IMG/VR virus record: IMGVR_UViG_3300043540_000044
Coordinates: 1 to 21,686 of that record
Origin: a virus
Strand: one strand, 5' to 3'
DNA length: 21,686 bases
Shown piece by piece: positions 6,797 through 13,810 of the stretch (position 1 is its first letter; every line of letters starts with the position of its first letter). A program made the translations under genes and the position numbers. The notes beneath the pieces were generated by a model that was given only the letters and a program-made list of their open reading frames with translations, was not told the DNA's origin and made no database searches.

Positions 6797-7189
6797 ATGG
6801 ACAGTGTGTTCAAGCAAATGGAGAAGGATGCCGAAAACTTGATTTTCGAGCAGCCCTTGACGAAAGAAGAGATATTGATGTTCGAGCAGTTGGCCGATAA
6901 GGAGTCTATCCATAATGAAATGGGTGCTCTACTTGGCCAGTACCGCGATAGCATCGTTGAGACGCGCAATCAGTTTGTGGCCCACCTGACCAGCAAGTAC
7001 CGGGTTCCAGATCCAAGGCACACGGCCTACGATCCGATCACCCAGAAACTTGTTTCGGTCTTCCACCCAAACTTGAAAGCGCATAAAATCGTTAGTAGGC
7101 CCCATGCTTTCTCTCAACTAGCATCGGATTTGGTTCTCGATGCGATCAAGAAGTTGGGTGATTGTTTGAAGCTGAGTAAGAAAAGCTAG
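6797..7189 (+). CDS. Hypothetical protein (130 aa) before the sheath
   Basis: ATG directly follows the upstream TAG, with GGGAGG about 8 bases before it. The first 60 residues are strongly helical and acidic (EKDAENLIFEQ, KEEILMFEQLADKE). The middle reads 'ETRNQFVAHLTSKYRVPDPRHTAYDPITQKLVSVF'-like in two blocks, 'FVAHLTSKY' and 'YDPITQKLVSVF', the second resembling a hairpin seen in small phage proteins. The C-terminus is helical and basic. Function is unknown; a tail-assembly or completion accessory is suggested only by its location. Confidence 0.5.
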   Translation: MDSVFKQMEKDAENLIFEQPLTKEEILMFEQLADKESIHNEMGALLGQYRDSIVETRNQFVAHLTSKYRVPDPRHTAYDPITQKLVSVFHPNLKAHKIVSRPHAFSQLASDLVLDAIKKLGDCLKLSKKS

Positions 7190-7198
7190 GAGTGTGAA

Positions 7199-7489
7199 AT
7201 GGGTTTCTCGTTAGGCAAGCCAGACCACGGACGACCACAAACCGGGTTTACTGTGGATAAGGATGGTAAAAAGGTTTATCGGATGCCCTCTGTGCCGAGG
7301 GAGTGGAAGGATGTGCCGATACCGCCGCCGAAAACGATCAACGGAATCGCAAAGATGCACGTTGATATGTTTTTGAAATCAAGAAGCTGCCCATTGTGGG
7401 AGCGCGGAGGAAAGGTAAGATTCGCCCAACTCAAAGGCAAGGAGTTCGCGACCGAGCAAGAGTTCGAGCAATTATTTAAGTCCTATTAA
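7199..7489 (+). CDS. Hypothetical protein (96 aa) directly upstream of the sheath
   Basis: TAGGAG precedes the ATG at a good distance. The start MGFSLGKPDHGRPQTGF contains a Gly/Pro-rich basic lead, then 'VDKDGKKVYRMPSVPREW' and a Pro-rich loop (VPIPPPK), and the C-terminus is helical (TEQEFEQLFKSY). The early GKPDHGRP...KDGKKVYR recalls the SGK-type boxes of the 2370 gene only loosely, which I do not take as homology. No family recognised. Its stop overlaps the strong ribosome site of the sheath gene. Confidence 0.45.
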   Translation: MGFSLGKPDHGRPQTGFTVDKDGKKVYRMPSVPREWKDVPIPPPKTINGIAKMHVDMFLKSRSCPLWERGGKVRFAQLKGKEFATEQEFEQLFKSY

Positions 7490-7494
7490 GGAGG
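7488..7494 (+). promoter_or_regulatory. Strong ribosome binding site of the sheath gene
   Basis: AAGGAGG sits 7 bases before ATG 7502 and partly overlaps the TAA of the upstream gene. This is a full match to the anti-Shine-Dalgarno core, as expected for the most abundant tail protein. Confidence 0.7.
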
Positions 7495-7501
7495 AGACAA
7501 G

Positions 7502-9646
7502 ATGGGCAGAACGGCTGTATTTAACGGCGTCGAACTGGTGATCCCAGATGCCTACTCCGCACTCGACGTTTCTCGTTTGTTGACGCCCACCTCCGGTGGA
7601 GTCGGCATCGTCGCGTTGGTCGGAGAAGCGGACGGTGGAAAGCCTGGCGTAAACATTTTTCCTGGCGGCACGTCGCCGGCGGTCGTCAAGAAGTCGCTTC
7701 GTAGCGGTCCACTTGCCGATGCTTGCCGATTGGCACTTCGATCAGGAACAGATCCGCTGGTTCAGGCGGGTGCATCGACCATTGTGGCGATGAAGACAAA
7801 CAATTCAACTCCGTCAATACTCGGAGTGGGCGGCGTAACGAACGGCGCTCAAGAAAAATATGATGCAGATTTTGGCGTGCTCACCGGCGCAAGTTTCGAT
7901 GTCGTTGGAACCGGATTGAGTTTCAAATTGGCCGGCGGAGTTGACCAGATTTGGTTCAAGGTCACTGACGGTACGAATACTCAGACGGCCCCGGTCGGAG
8001 CCGGAATCACCCAGCATGAAGTCGACATTCTGACTGCCGACACCGCTTCGCAAATCGCAGCGAAAGCTCAAGCGATCATTGCCGGTATCTCGGGACTTTC
8101 GGCGACCGTCGCGAGCGCGATCATTCACGTCACCCACACGGCCCTCGCGGCTCTGTCGGATGCTGCCGATGTGGATGCCAGCGTCACGATCACCGTCACC
8201 CAGCAGGGAGTTGACCCAGATCCTGGAGCGTTCACTCTTACAACAAAACAGTACGGCGTGTTTACCGCGCTTTACACAGCCGAAATCGCGACCATCGGCG
8301 TTCAGAAATTCGTCACCGTTCGCGACGACCAGGGCGTGCCGGAAACTTCTCCGGCTCTTGGCGTGACCTCGTACTTGAATCTCAAGTACACGGGCAACGG
8401 CTCCGCCGCCGCTATGCAGTTGAAGTGGGTCTCGGGTTTCCTGAGACTTCAAGTGACGCTCACTGGTGAGTCGGACGGTTCGGCAGATATCGACCTCGAT
8501 GTGACCACGCTCACGGTCGGAAACATCGCTCAGATCGTGGCCGGATTAACCGGATACGAGGCGACAGTCGATCCTTCGCGCCAGCAGTTCTTGGCCTCTG
8601 ACCTTGATTTGTACCTGACCGATCAGGACATCAAGACTCCGGTTTCTGGCTTCGACTTCAAAGCGAGCATCAAGGAACTTATCAACTGGGGCACTTCGCA
8701 ATCTCAGTTGGTCAGCGTCACTCGCGGCTCGATGAACCAAGCCGACACCGTGCCCGGCACTCTGGCCCCGACTCAGTTCGCCGGCGGCACGCGCGGCACG
8801 ACCTCCAACAGCAATTTCCAGGACGATCTGAACACGCTCCTCGCTTTACGAATCAACATCATGGTTCCGCTGGTTTCCAGCGACAACCAAGACGGTTCGA
8901 CTATGTTGGTGAGCACGATCAATGCGCAGGTCAAGGACCATGTGCAGAATCGTTCGGGCATCTTGGGACGCTCGGAGTGCCAAGCGTATGTGTCCATCCA
9001 GGGCAACAAAGATGCATTCAAAACCGAGTGCGGCGTGCTCAATAGCCGATGGGTCGCTTGCACCAGCCAGAAAATCACTGACCTCGACATCGCCGGAAAC
9101 CAAAAGGTGTTCGACGAATGGGCATTCGCGGTCGTTTGCGCTCAGACTCAGGCTGGCTCTCCCATCGGCACGGATCTCACGTACCGCGCGCTGCCTATCC
9201 TTGGCATCACGCAGGATGTGTCTTGGAACCCAGTTGAGGATGGCCCCGAGCTTATCAAGGCCGGCGCTCTCATCGCCGGACCGGATGATTCCAATGTGAA
9301 CCGGATCATCGCCGGCTATACAACTTGGCTGGCAGACGACAACAACGCCAACATCTACATTGAAACCGTGGAGTCGTTGGCGATCTTCGCGTTCAACCAC
9401 CGCAAGTACATGAAGCAGCGGTTCTTGGGACAGTCGGCGTTCACTCGCGACGACATCCTCAAGGGCATCGAGGCATCGGTGGATGTGGAGACGAACACCA
9501 CCAAGTCGATCAAAGGTTTCGACTTGAAACAGGTGACGATCATCTCCGCAAGCGCGGGCCGGCTGGAGTACGAAGTGCCGGTCATTCCGTTTGAGGGCAT
9601 TAAATTCGTGTTGCCGACAGTTGTGGCAATCCGAGAAACTGCATAA
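7502..9646 (+). CDS. Contractile tail sheath protein
   Basis: Forms the sheath whose contraction drives the tube into the cell. A protein of 714 residues, longer than many phage sheaths (roughly 350-660). Recognisable parts: an N-terminal opening (GVGIVALVGEADGGKPGVNI, about 33-52), a region reading PLADACRLALRSGTDPLVQAG leading to a strand (TIVAMKT), and the C-terminal sheath domain (about 600-714) with 'NRIIAGYTTWL', 'ESLAIFAFNHRKYMKQRFLG' and a final strand pair ending in 'IPFEGIKFVLPTVVAI'. It is followed by a tube gene, which fixes the assignment. Residues about 128-236 look like an inserted extra domain (see the separate entry). The large antisense frames opposite it are composition shadows. 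Confidence 0.92.
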   Translation: MGRTAVFNGVELVIPDAYSALDVSRLLTPTSGGVGIVALVGEADGGKPGVNIFPGGTSPAVVKKSLRSGPLADACRLALRSGTDPLVQAGASTIVAMKTNNSTPSILGVGGVTNGAQEKYDADFGVLTGASFDVVGTGLSFKLAGGVDQIWFKVTDGTNTQTAPVGAGITQHEVDILTADTASQIAAKAQAIIAGISGLSATVASAIIHVTHTALAALSDAADVDASVTITVTQQGVDPDPGAFTLTTKQYGVFTALYTAEIATIGVQKFVTVRDDQGVPETSPALGVTSYLNLKYTGNGSAAAMQLKWVSGFLRLQVTLTGESDGSADIDLDVTTLTVGNIAQIVAGLTGYEATVDPSRQQFLASDLDLYLTDQDIKTPVSGFDFKASIKELINWGTSQSQLVSVTRGSMNQADTVPGTLAPTQFAGGTRGTTSNSNFQDDLNTLLALRINIMVPLVSSDNQDGSTMLVSTINAQVKDHVQNRSGILGRSECQAYVSIQGNKDAFKTECGVLNSRWVACTSQKITDLDIAGNQKVFDEWAFAVVCAQTQAGSPIGTDLTYRALPILGITQDVSWNPVEDGPELIKAGALIAGPDDSNVNRIIAGYTTWLADDNNANIYIETVESLAIFAFNHRKYMKQRFLGQSAFTRDDILKGIEASVDVETNTTKSIKGFDLKQVTIISASAGRLEYEVPVIPFEGIKFVLPTVVAIRETA
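7883..8209 (+). other. Inserted domain within the sheath (residues about 128-236)
   Basis: This segment separates TIVAMKTNN from FTLTTKQYG, which in a simpler sheath would be close together. It has the order strand (SFDVVGTGLSFKLAGG), 'QIWFKVTDGTN', 'HEVDILTADTASQIAAKAQAI', 'LSATVASAIIHVTH', 'VTITVTQQG'. This order recurs, as I remember it, as an independent add-on domain in other phage virion proteins. An exposed surface domain on the tail is the likely consequence. Boundaries are approximate. Confidence 0.5.
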
Positions 9647-9659
9647 AGGGGGCTGAACC

Positions 9660-10160
9660 ATGCAATCAGAAGTTTTTTCGGGCGCTAGATGCGTCTTCAA
9701 AGCCCAAGGTCTGCCCGTCGGTTATGCAATCGGCGTGAGCGGCACCACGGGCATCAACTATCAACCTCTCAGTGTCCTCGGGCACATCGAGGTTGTTGAG
9801 CACGTTCCGGTCGCTTACACCGTGGAGCTAACCGCGAATCTGGCGCGCATCGCCAAGGCTTCGCGGCTCTCCAGTTCGTCGGCCTATCCCGGCCTGCGCT
9901 CGGATGTCGAAGGCGGAACACAGTCGCCCCAGATCATGCCGGCGTTCGCCAACAACGGCTTAAGCATCTTGCAATCTGGTGAATTGCAGTCGGTGATTTA
10001 CGACACCGTGACTCAGAGCAGTTTGTACACGATCAGCGGCGTCAAGTGCTCCCAGAAAGCATGGGACATTCAGGCCGGCGGAATGGTCGCTGAAAACTGT
10101 AACTTCGTCGCAAGAATCGCCAGCGAGGGTGGACAAGTCGACGGAACTATCGGAGAATAA
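9660..10160 (+). CDS. Tail tube protein
   Basis: Forms the inner tube through which DNA passes. A protein of 166 residues, normal for myovirus tubes, encoded directly after the sheath with AGGGGGC about 8 bases before ATG. The core reads 'YQPLSVLGHIEVVEHVPVAY' (about 38-57), a strand (TVELTANLARI), a mobile middle, 'SVIYDTVTQSSLYTISGVKC' (about 112-131) and a final strand with NFVARIASEGG, consistent with the beta-barrel tube fold. The early Cys and Gly positions are unremarkable. The following gap contains a stable hairpin, which fits a highly expressed gene whose transcript is partly ended or processed after it. Confidence 0.8.
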   Translation: MQSEVFSGARCVFKAQGLPVGYAIGVSGTTGINYQPLSVLGHIEVVEHVPVAYTVELTANLARIAKASRLSSSSAYPGLRSDVEGGTQSPQIMPAFANNGLSILQSGELQSVIYDTVTQSSLYTISGVKCSQKAWDIQAGGMVAENCNFVARIASEGGQVDGTIGE

Positions 10161-10199
10161 ATTTTAGCCATTTTCCTCCAATGGGTTGGTTTGAAATGG

Positions 10200-10229
10200 T
10201 GGGGTGGGGGTTAGCTTTCCCCCTCCCCA
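10200..10229 (+). terminator. GC-rich hairpin after the tail tube gene (partial terminator or processing site)
   Basis: TGGGGTGGGGG (10200-10210) pairs with CCCCCTCCCCA (10219-10229) across an 8-base loop: ten pairs, with one T-T mismatch at 10205/10224. It is followed by ATCAGTGTTAG, not by a T run, so it is not a textbook intrinsic terminator. A weaker CCATT/AATGG hairpin (10168-10184) lies just upstream. This 90-base gap is the largest in the window. It may reduce read-through from sheath and tube into the chaperone and tape-measure genes, or protect the 3' end of the upstream message. Confidence 0.5.
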
Positions 10230-10250
10230 TCAGTGTTAGAAAGGTAGATC

Positions 10251-10676
10251 ATGCAAGCAAAGATCGAACGCGAAAAAATACTCAATTTTTCATTTGAGTC
10301 GAAGGCCCAGGGCATGGGCACTTACAAAAAAATGTTCAAGATGATGCGCCGGTCGCCGCGACTGGATGCTGCATTCATCACGACAAAGGCGGCGCTCACC
10401 GGCGGCCTCGTTCCGCTAACTCGCGGAGAGATGCAGCTCATCGACACAATCGCGACACTCAACGTCTACTTCGAGCCCGTCAACACGAAGGGCGAATCTA
10501 CAAATGAAGACGGTTGGGTTGACGAAATTATGGACCAGGACATTTTGTTCGCACTCCACAAAGAATGGGTAGATTACCAAAACAGTTTCTATCCACCAGA
10601 ACCCAAAGAATCAACGGGAGGTCAGGGTGACGCCCCAAAGCCCGCCGCCTCGTCTGAGGCTCCCGTTCAAGGTTGA
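10251..10676 (+). CDS. Tail assembly chaperone-like protein, first gene (gpG / XkdN-like)
   Basis: Proposed to bind the tape measure during tail assembly. A protein of 141 residues preceded by AAAGGT. After a short basic N-terminus (YKKMFKMMRRSPRLDAAF) comes a central block, 'LTRGEMQLIDTIATLNVYFE', then 'DGWVDEIMDQDILFALHKEW' and 'FYPPEP'. This fits my memory of small tail chaperones: a 'D-t-iatL-v-yfe' strand, then W-x-x-E-I-x-D helix. The tail is a Pro/Ala/Gly linker. Size, position between tube and tape measure, and overlap with the next gene are the hallmark features of the G / G-T pair. The family assignment by sequence alone is tentative. Confidence 0.55.
   Translation: MQAKIEREKILNFSFESKAQGMGTYKKMFKMMRRSPRLDAAFITTKAALTGGLVPLTRGEMQLIDTIATLNVYFEPVNTKGESTNEDGWVDEIMDQDILFALHKEWVDYQNSFYPPEPKESTGGQGDAPKPAASSEAPVQG
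10616..10622 (+). promoter_or_regulatory. Internal ribosome binding site for the second chaperone-like gene
   Basis: GGGAGGT lies inside the end of the 10251 gene, 5 bases (counting from GGAGG) before GTG 10627. It supports independent initiation there, against an obligatory frameshift fusion. An internal site like this can also stimulate ribosomal frameshifting, so both readings remain open. Confidence 0.45.
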
Positions 10677-11334
10677 GCACAAGCTCCCATTCAAACTCCT
10701 CCAAGAGGAGCGCCAAGAGCGCCGGGACAATACACCGAGCGATGCTATTCGTGCTAGGCAGCAAGCATGGATAGACGCCCTTAAAAAGCAGGCCCGCGAC
10801 AACATAAACAGCGAATACGAAAGCCTTCGGATCTCGTGGACGAACAGATATAAGCGCCCAAAATACGATCATTTCGATGAGTACACGCTCGAAGAAGTGG
10901 TGCTTGAAAACTGGGAGCAATTCTACTTCGAGAACCCGGACCACCTTGAACTGAAGGGGATTTCCAAAAAAATCAACGAACGCACCAAGAACACGTATTA
11001 CGTCACCGGCGATCCCGTCATCGACGCCCTGGAGCGCGAATTCTCAGAGGGCCGCGTCCCTGACCTGCAAGCTGCGTTCGGGCACATCAAAAATGGTCAG
11101 GACATTTTTCGTTCGCCAGTGTTCAAAGGTCGGGGTGGACAAGAGATTGTCCCCGTGCAACGACCAGAAGTAGTGAAAAAGAATGAGAAAGGAGAGAAAA
11201 TAACGGAAGCAGGAACGCGAGTTGAGCACGACAATTACAACTCCGATGAGTGGCTCAAAGAGGCCCTGGCCGGAGACGATGTACTACGGCGAATGGCTGA
11301 GAAGATGAAAAAGGTGACGGATGCCAAACTATGA
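10627..11334 (+). CDS. Second tail-assembly gene, overlapping the first (gpT-like position)
   Basis: A protein of 235 residues from GTG 10627, in the +1 frame relative to the upstream gene and overlapping it by 50 bases. It is highly charged: an N-terminal basic, Gln/Arg-rich helix (about 20-70), a segment 'DHFDEYTLEEVVLENWEQFY' (about 80-100), and 'NPDHLELKGI'. The C-terminal half is Lys/Glu-rich and ends in a helix next to the tape measure start. The position immediately before the tape measure is where the downstream half of the chaperone pair lies in phages such as lambda and P2. It is longer than usual for that half, and its sequence gives no decisive family match. The stop overlaps the tape measure start by 14 bases. 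Confidence 0.5.
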   Translation: MTPQSPPPRLRLPFKVEHKLPFKLLQEERQERRDNTPSDAIRARQQAWIDALKKQARDNINSEYESLRISWTNRYKRPKYDHFDEYTLEEVVLENWEQFYFENPDHLELKGISKKINERTKNTYYVTGDPVIDALEREFSEGRVPDLQAAFGHIKNGQDIFRSPVFKGRGGQEIVPVQRPEVVKKNEKGEKITEAGTRVEHDNYNSDEWLKEALAGDDVLRRMAEKMKKVTDAKL

Positions 11335-13810
11335 ACAGTCGATAGATCCAGACGAAATATCCAGCGCGATTGGATCGACTAAAGTTCAGATGAATGAGTT
11401 GGCGCGTTCACTCGATCAGGTGCGCGCGCGCCTTGACAGCATGACAACCCTGTTCGGCAAACAACGCGACTACACCCGCGAAGAAATTCGCGAAATGCAG
11501 TCGTTCAAACGTGAAGTTGAGGGCGTTGCCGATGCCGAGAGGAAACGTGACGCCGACCGCGTGAAAGGAATGTCTAGCTATTCGATCTACATGGAACGGA
11601 TCGAAAAGCAGATGGAGGACTACAAGCGGTCCGCGCTGGATGCCGAGTCAAAGATCAAGCAAGCCCGCGAACAAAACGCCAAACTTGAACAGTCGCGCCA
11701 AGGTCGTTTCTCGAAAGAGAAGAACGAACAGATGCGCATTGAGCTTAAAACAACGGAAACAAATGGCGCCAAGTTGAAGCGCCAAGCTCAAGACCGTATC
11801 GACTCGAACAAAAAAATAATCGACCAAAACAAAGAGCTACTCAATCGGTCGAAAAAGGAAGTCGAACTACTCGACGATCAATACAAAAAATCCGTCAAGA
11901 TTAAAGAGGTCGGCGAGGAAAAATCCCTTCGTGGCGGCGGGCGCGGTCGGGGAATCTCAGCACTTGAAGTCGCATCCGACCTGAATTTGCCAGGCATTTC
12001 TCACGCAGCGATGGTCGCAAAGTACGCCCAGCGCGGAGCCCAAGGAGCCGAAGAGGGTGGCGGCGGAATGATGTCGAAGCTCATGGGCGGCGGCATGGGC
12101 CTTATGCGCGGTCTTGGCATCGCCGCCGGCGGCTACACAGCCCTTGAGGGATACCACGCCTACAGGACGGCGGAGCAGATGGCTCCGATGGCGCGCACAC
12201 TTGGCGGCCAAATGGGACCTCGCTCGGTCGCCGGCAGACAGCGCGCCGTAGAAGCCTACGGCGGATATGGAGGCGTAGAGAATCTTCAAACTCTCATGGG
12301 ATTAAACCGTGCGATTGGCGGCGGCTCTGGTCTTGGAAATCTCAAGGGCGTCACCGACATAGCCAATCGTTATGGGATGAGCCGCGAAGAGGCGACAGGC
12401 CAACTGGGGGGAGCATTTCAGTCTGGTATGTCACCGAGCACATCTTCTCGCGACATGGAAAAAATCATGTCCGAAGGTGTCAAGGCGGGGATGGACCGCG
12501 CGCGCATCACGCAGTTCACTCAGGAGGTTTTAGGTGTCCAGCAAGAATTGTTTAGGTCAACAGGGCAGAACAACGCTGAAGCGATTGCAAAGGCAATGGG
12601 ACAGCTTATGCGGGCTTCTGGGCAAGGAGAGCAATTCCTCAGAGGCCCTGGCGCTCAAGCCGTTAGAGGACTCAATCAGTCAGTTATGGCAGCGGGCCGA
12701 GGACAGCTTCAAGGCCAAGGCGCGGCCACTCTCTTTCGGGCTTTCGGATTTGGTGCCGGCGGTGCCGGCGGTGGAACCGAAGAATACTACAACGCCCGTA
12801 AAAAAATGGAAGGCGGGATCTTCGGCAAAGGGCTCGGCGGAGACGCAGTAAAAAATATCGGTAAAATCCTTGGTCGCTATGACATTGAGACGGGCGGTAA
12901 CAAAAAAGCCGCCAACCTTCGTATGTCCGACGAACTTGGCATTGGAATAAACCAGATCGAATCACTTCGCGGCATCCAGTCTAAGGCGGCCAAGGGCCAG
13001 CCGTTGTCGAAAGAGGACATTAAAAAACTCCAGGAAATTCAGGAGGAGCAGAAAGATCCAATGCTTCGCATCCTCGACATCAACTCGAAGATGCAGGCCA
13101 ATCTCGCGAAACTCGCGGGCTCAAAGGGCGGCATCGACGCGGTTATCGCAATCGACGGAGCGATGCTCAAGGCTCAAGAGAAGGCGCTTGGATTTTTACA
13201 GTCAATCGCGAATGCGCTCACCGGAAATTCTCAGAAGGGCGGCGGAATGCTCGGCATGGGCGACACCGCGACCGCAGCACTCGGTGCCGCCGGACTTGGC
13301 GCCTTGATGTTTCCTGGCACAACCGGGAGAGTGGCGAAGGGTGCCGCTGGGATGGGAGGTAAACTTCTCACCAAGGGAGCTGGCCTTATTCCAGGGGTGG
13401 GTGGTGCATTGAGTACGGGCGTTGGAGAGCTGGCCGCCGGCGGAGCCGCAGGCATTGGCACTCTGGCCGCCGGCGGTGGCGCCGCAGGGATTGGCGGGTA
13501 TGCCGCTGGAAAGTACGTTGCAAATCCGCTTCTCGACAAATACACGACCGAAACCAATAAGTACGGCCAGAAGTCGAACATGGCCGAGCGTGCGATTGCG
13601 CGAGTTCAAACCATGAACCCGTTCAGCAATTACACCTCTCAGCAATATCACGACACTTACGACCAGGCGCCCGACAAAGGCGGCGGTGGAAAAGATTCCG
13701 AGAACACAGCCGCAACAACCGATAACACCGAGGCAATCAACCGCCTTACAGACACCATAGCCAAGCAGCGCGGTTCGCGAGCGGCCAACGTGGGCGGGAG
13801 CTTTAGGTAA
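11321..13810 (+). CDS. Tape measure protein
   Basis: Sets tail length and sits inside the tube. A protein of 829 residues. Residues 1-200 are almost pure helix, rich in Glu, Arg, Gln and Lys with heptad-like spacing (for example MERIEKQMEDYKRSALDAES and KKIIDQNKELLNRSKKEVEL), a probable coiled coil. Gly/Ala/Met-rich hydrophobic segments follow at about 246-277 and 640-730, the second containing an imperfect repeat of 'LAAGG-AAGIG'. Such hydrophobic stretches are typical of tape measures that may insert in the host membrane. The C-terminus is Gly/Asp/Asn-rich and ends in AANVGGSFR. Using about 0.15 nm per residue, the tail would be near 124 nm if the whole chain counts; that is inference. ATG 11321 overlaps the upstream stop. 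Confidence 0.88.
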   Translation: MPNYEQSIDPDEISSAIGSTKVQMNELARSLDQVRARLDSMTTLFGKQRDYTREEIREMQSFKREVEGVADAERKRDADRVKGMSSYSIYMERIEKQMEDYKRSALDAESKIKQAREQNAKLEQSRQGRFSKEKNEQMRIELKTTETNGAKLKRQAQDRIDSNKKIIDQNKELLNRSKKEVELLDDQYKKSVKIKEVGEEKSLRGGGRGRGISALEVASDLNLPGISHAAMVAKYAQRGAQGAEEGGGGMMSKLMGGGMGLMRGLGIAAGGYTALEGYHAYRTAEQMAPMARTLGGQMGPRSVAGRQRAVEAYGGYGGVENLQTLMGLNRAIGGGSGLGNLKGVTDIANRYGMSREEATGQLGGAFQSGMSPSTSSRDMEKIMSEGVKAGMDRARITQFTQEVLGVQQELFRSTGQNNAEAIAKAMGQLMRASGQGEQFLRGPGAQAVRGLNQSVMAAGRGQLQGQGAATLFRAFGFGAGGAGGGTEEYYNARKKMEGGIFGKGLGGDAVKNIGKILGRYDIETGGNKKAANLRMSDELGIGINQIESLRGIQSKAAKGQPLSKEDIKKLQEIQEEQKDPMLRILDINSKMQANLAKLAGSKGGIDAVIAIDGAMLKAQEKALGFLQSIANALTGNSQKGGGMLGMGDTATAALGAAGLGALMFPGTTGRVAKGAAGMGGKLLTKGAGLIPGVGGALSTGVGELAAGGAAGIGTLAAGGGAAGIGGYAAGKYVANPLLDKYTTETNKYGQKSNMAERAIARVQTMNPFSNYTSQQYHDTYDQAPDKGGGGKDSENTAATTDNTEAINRLTDTIAKQRGSRAANVGGSFR

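Noticed and set aside
7814-8452. Minus-strand open frame (212 codons) opposite the sheath insert
   Set aside because: Same reasons: antisense shadow of a real gene, with Arg/Ser/Gly-biased composition and no protein-like pattern.
8846-9700. Long minus-strand open frame (284 codons) opposite the sheath gene
   Set aside because: It lies wholly opposite a well-supported sheath gene, has no family resemblance, is rich in Arg, His and Cys as antisense shadows are, and no other minus-strand gene exists in the window.
10634-10640. Slippery heptamer C CCA AAG in the chaperone overlap, as a -1 frameshift site
   Set aside because: The pattern fits X XXY YYZ, but the -1 frame meets TGA at 10655 and does not lead into the downstream gene, which is in the +1 frame.
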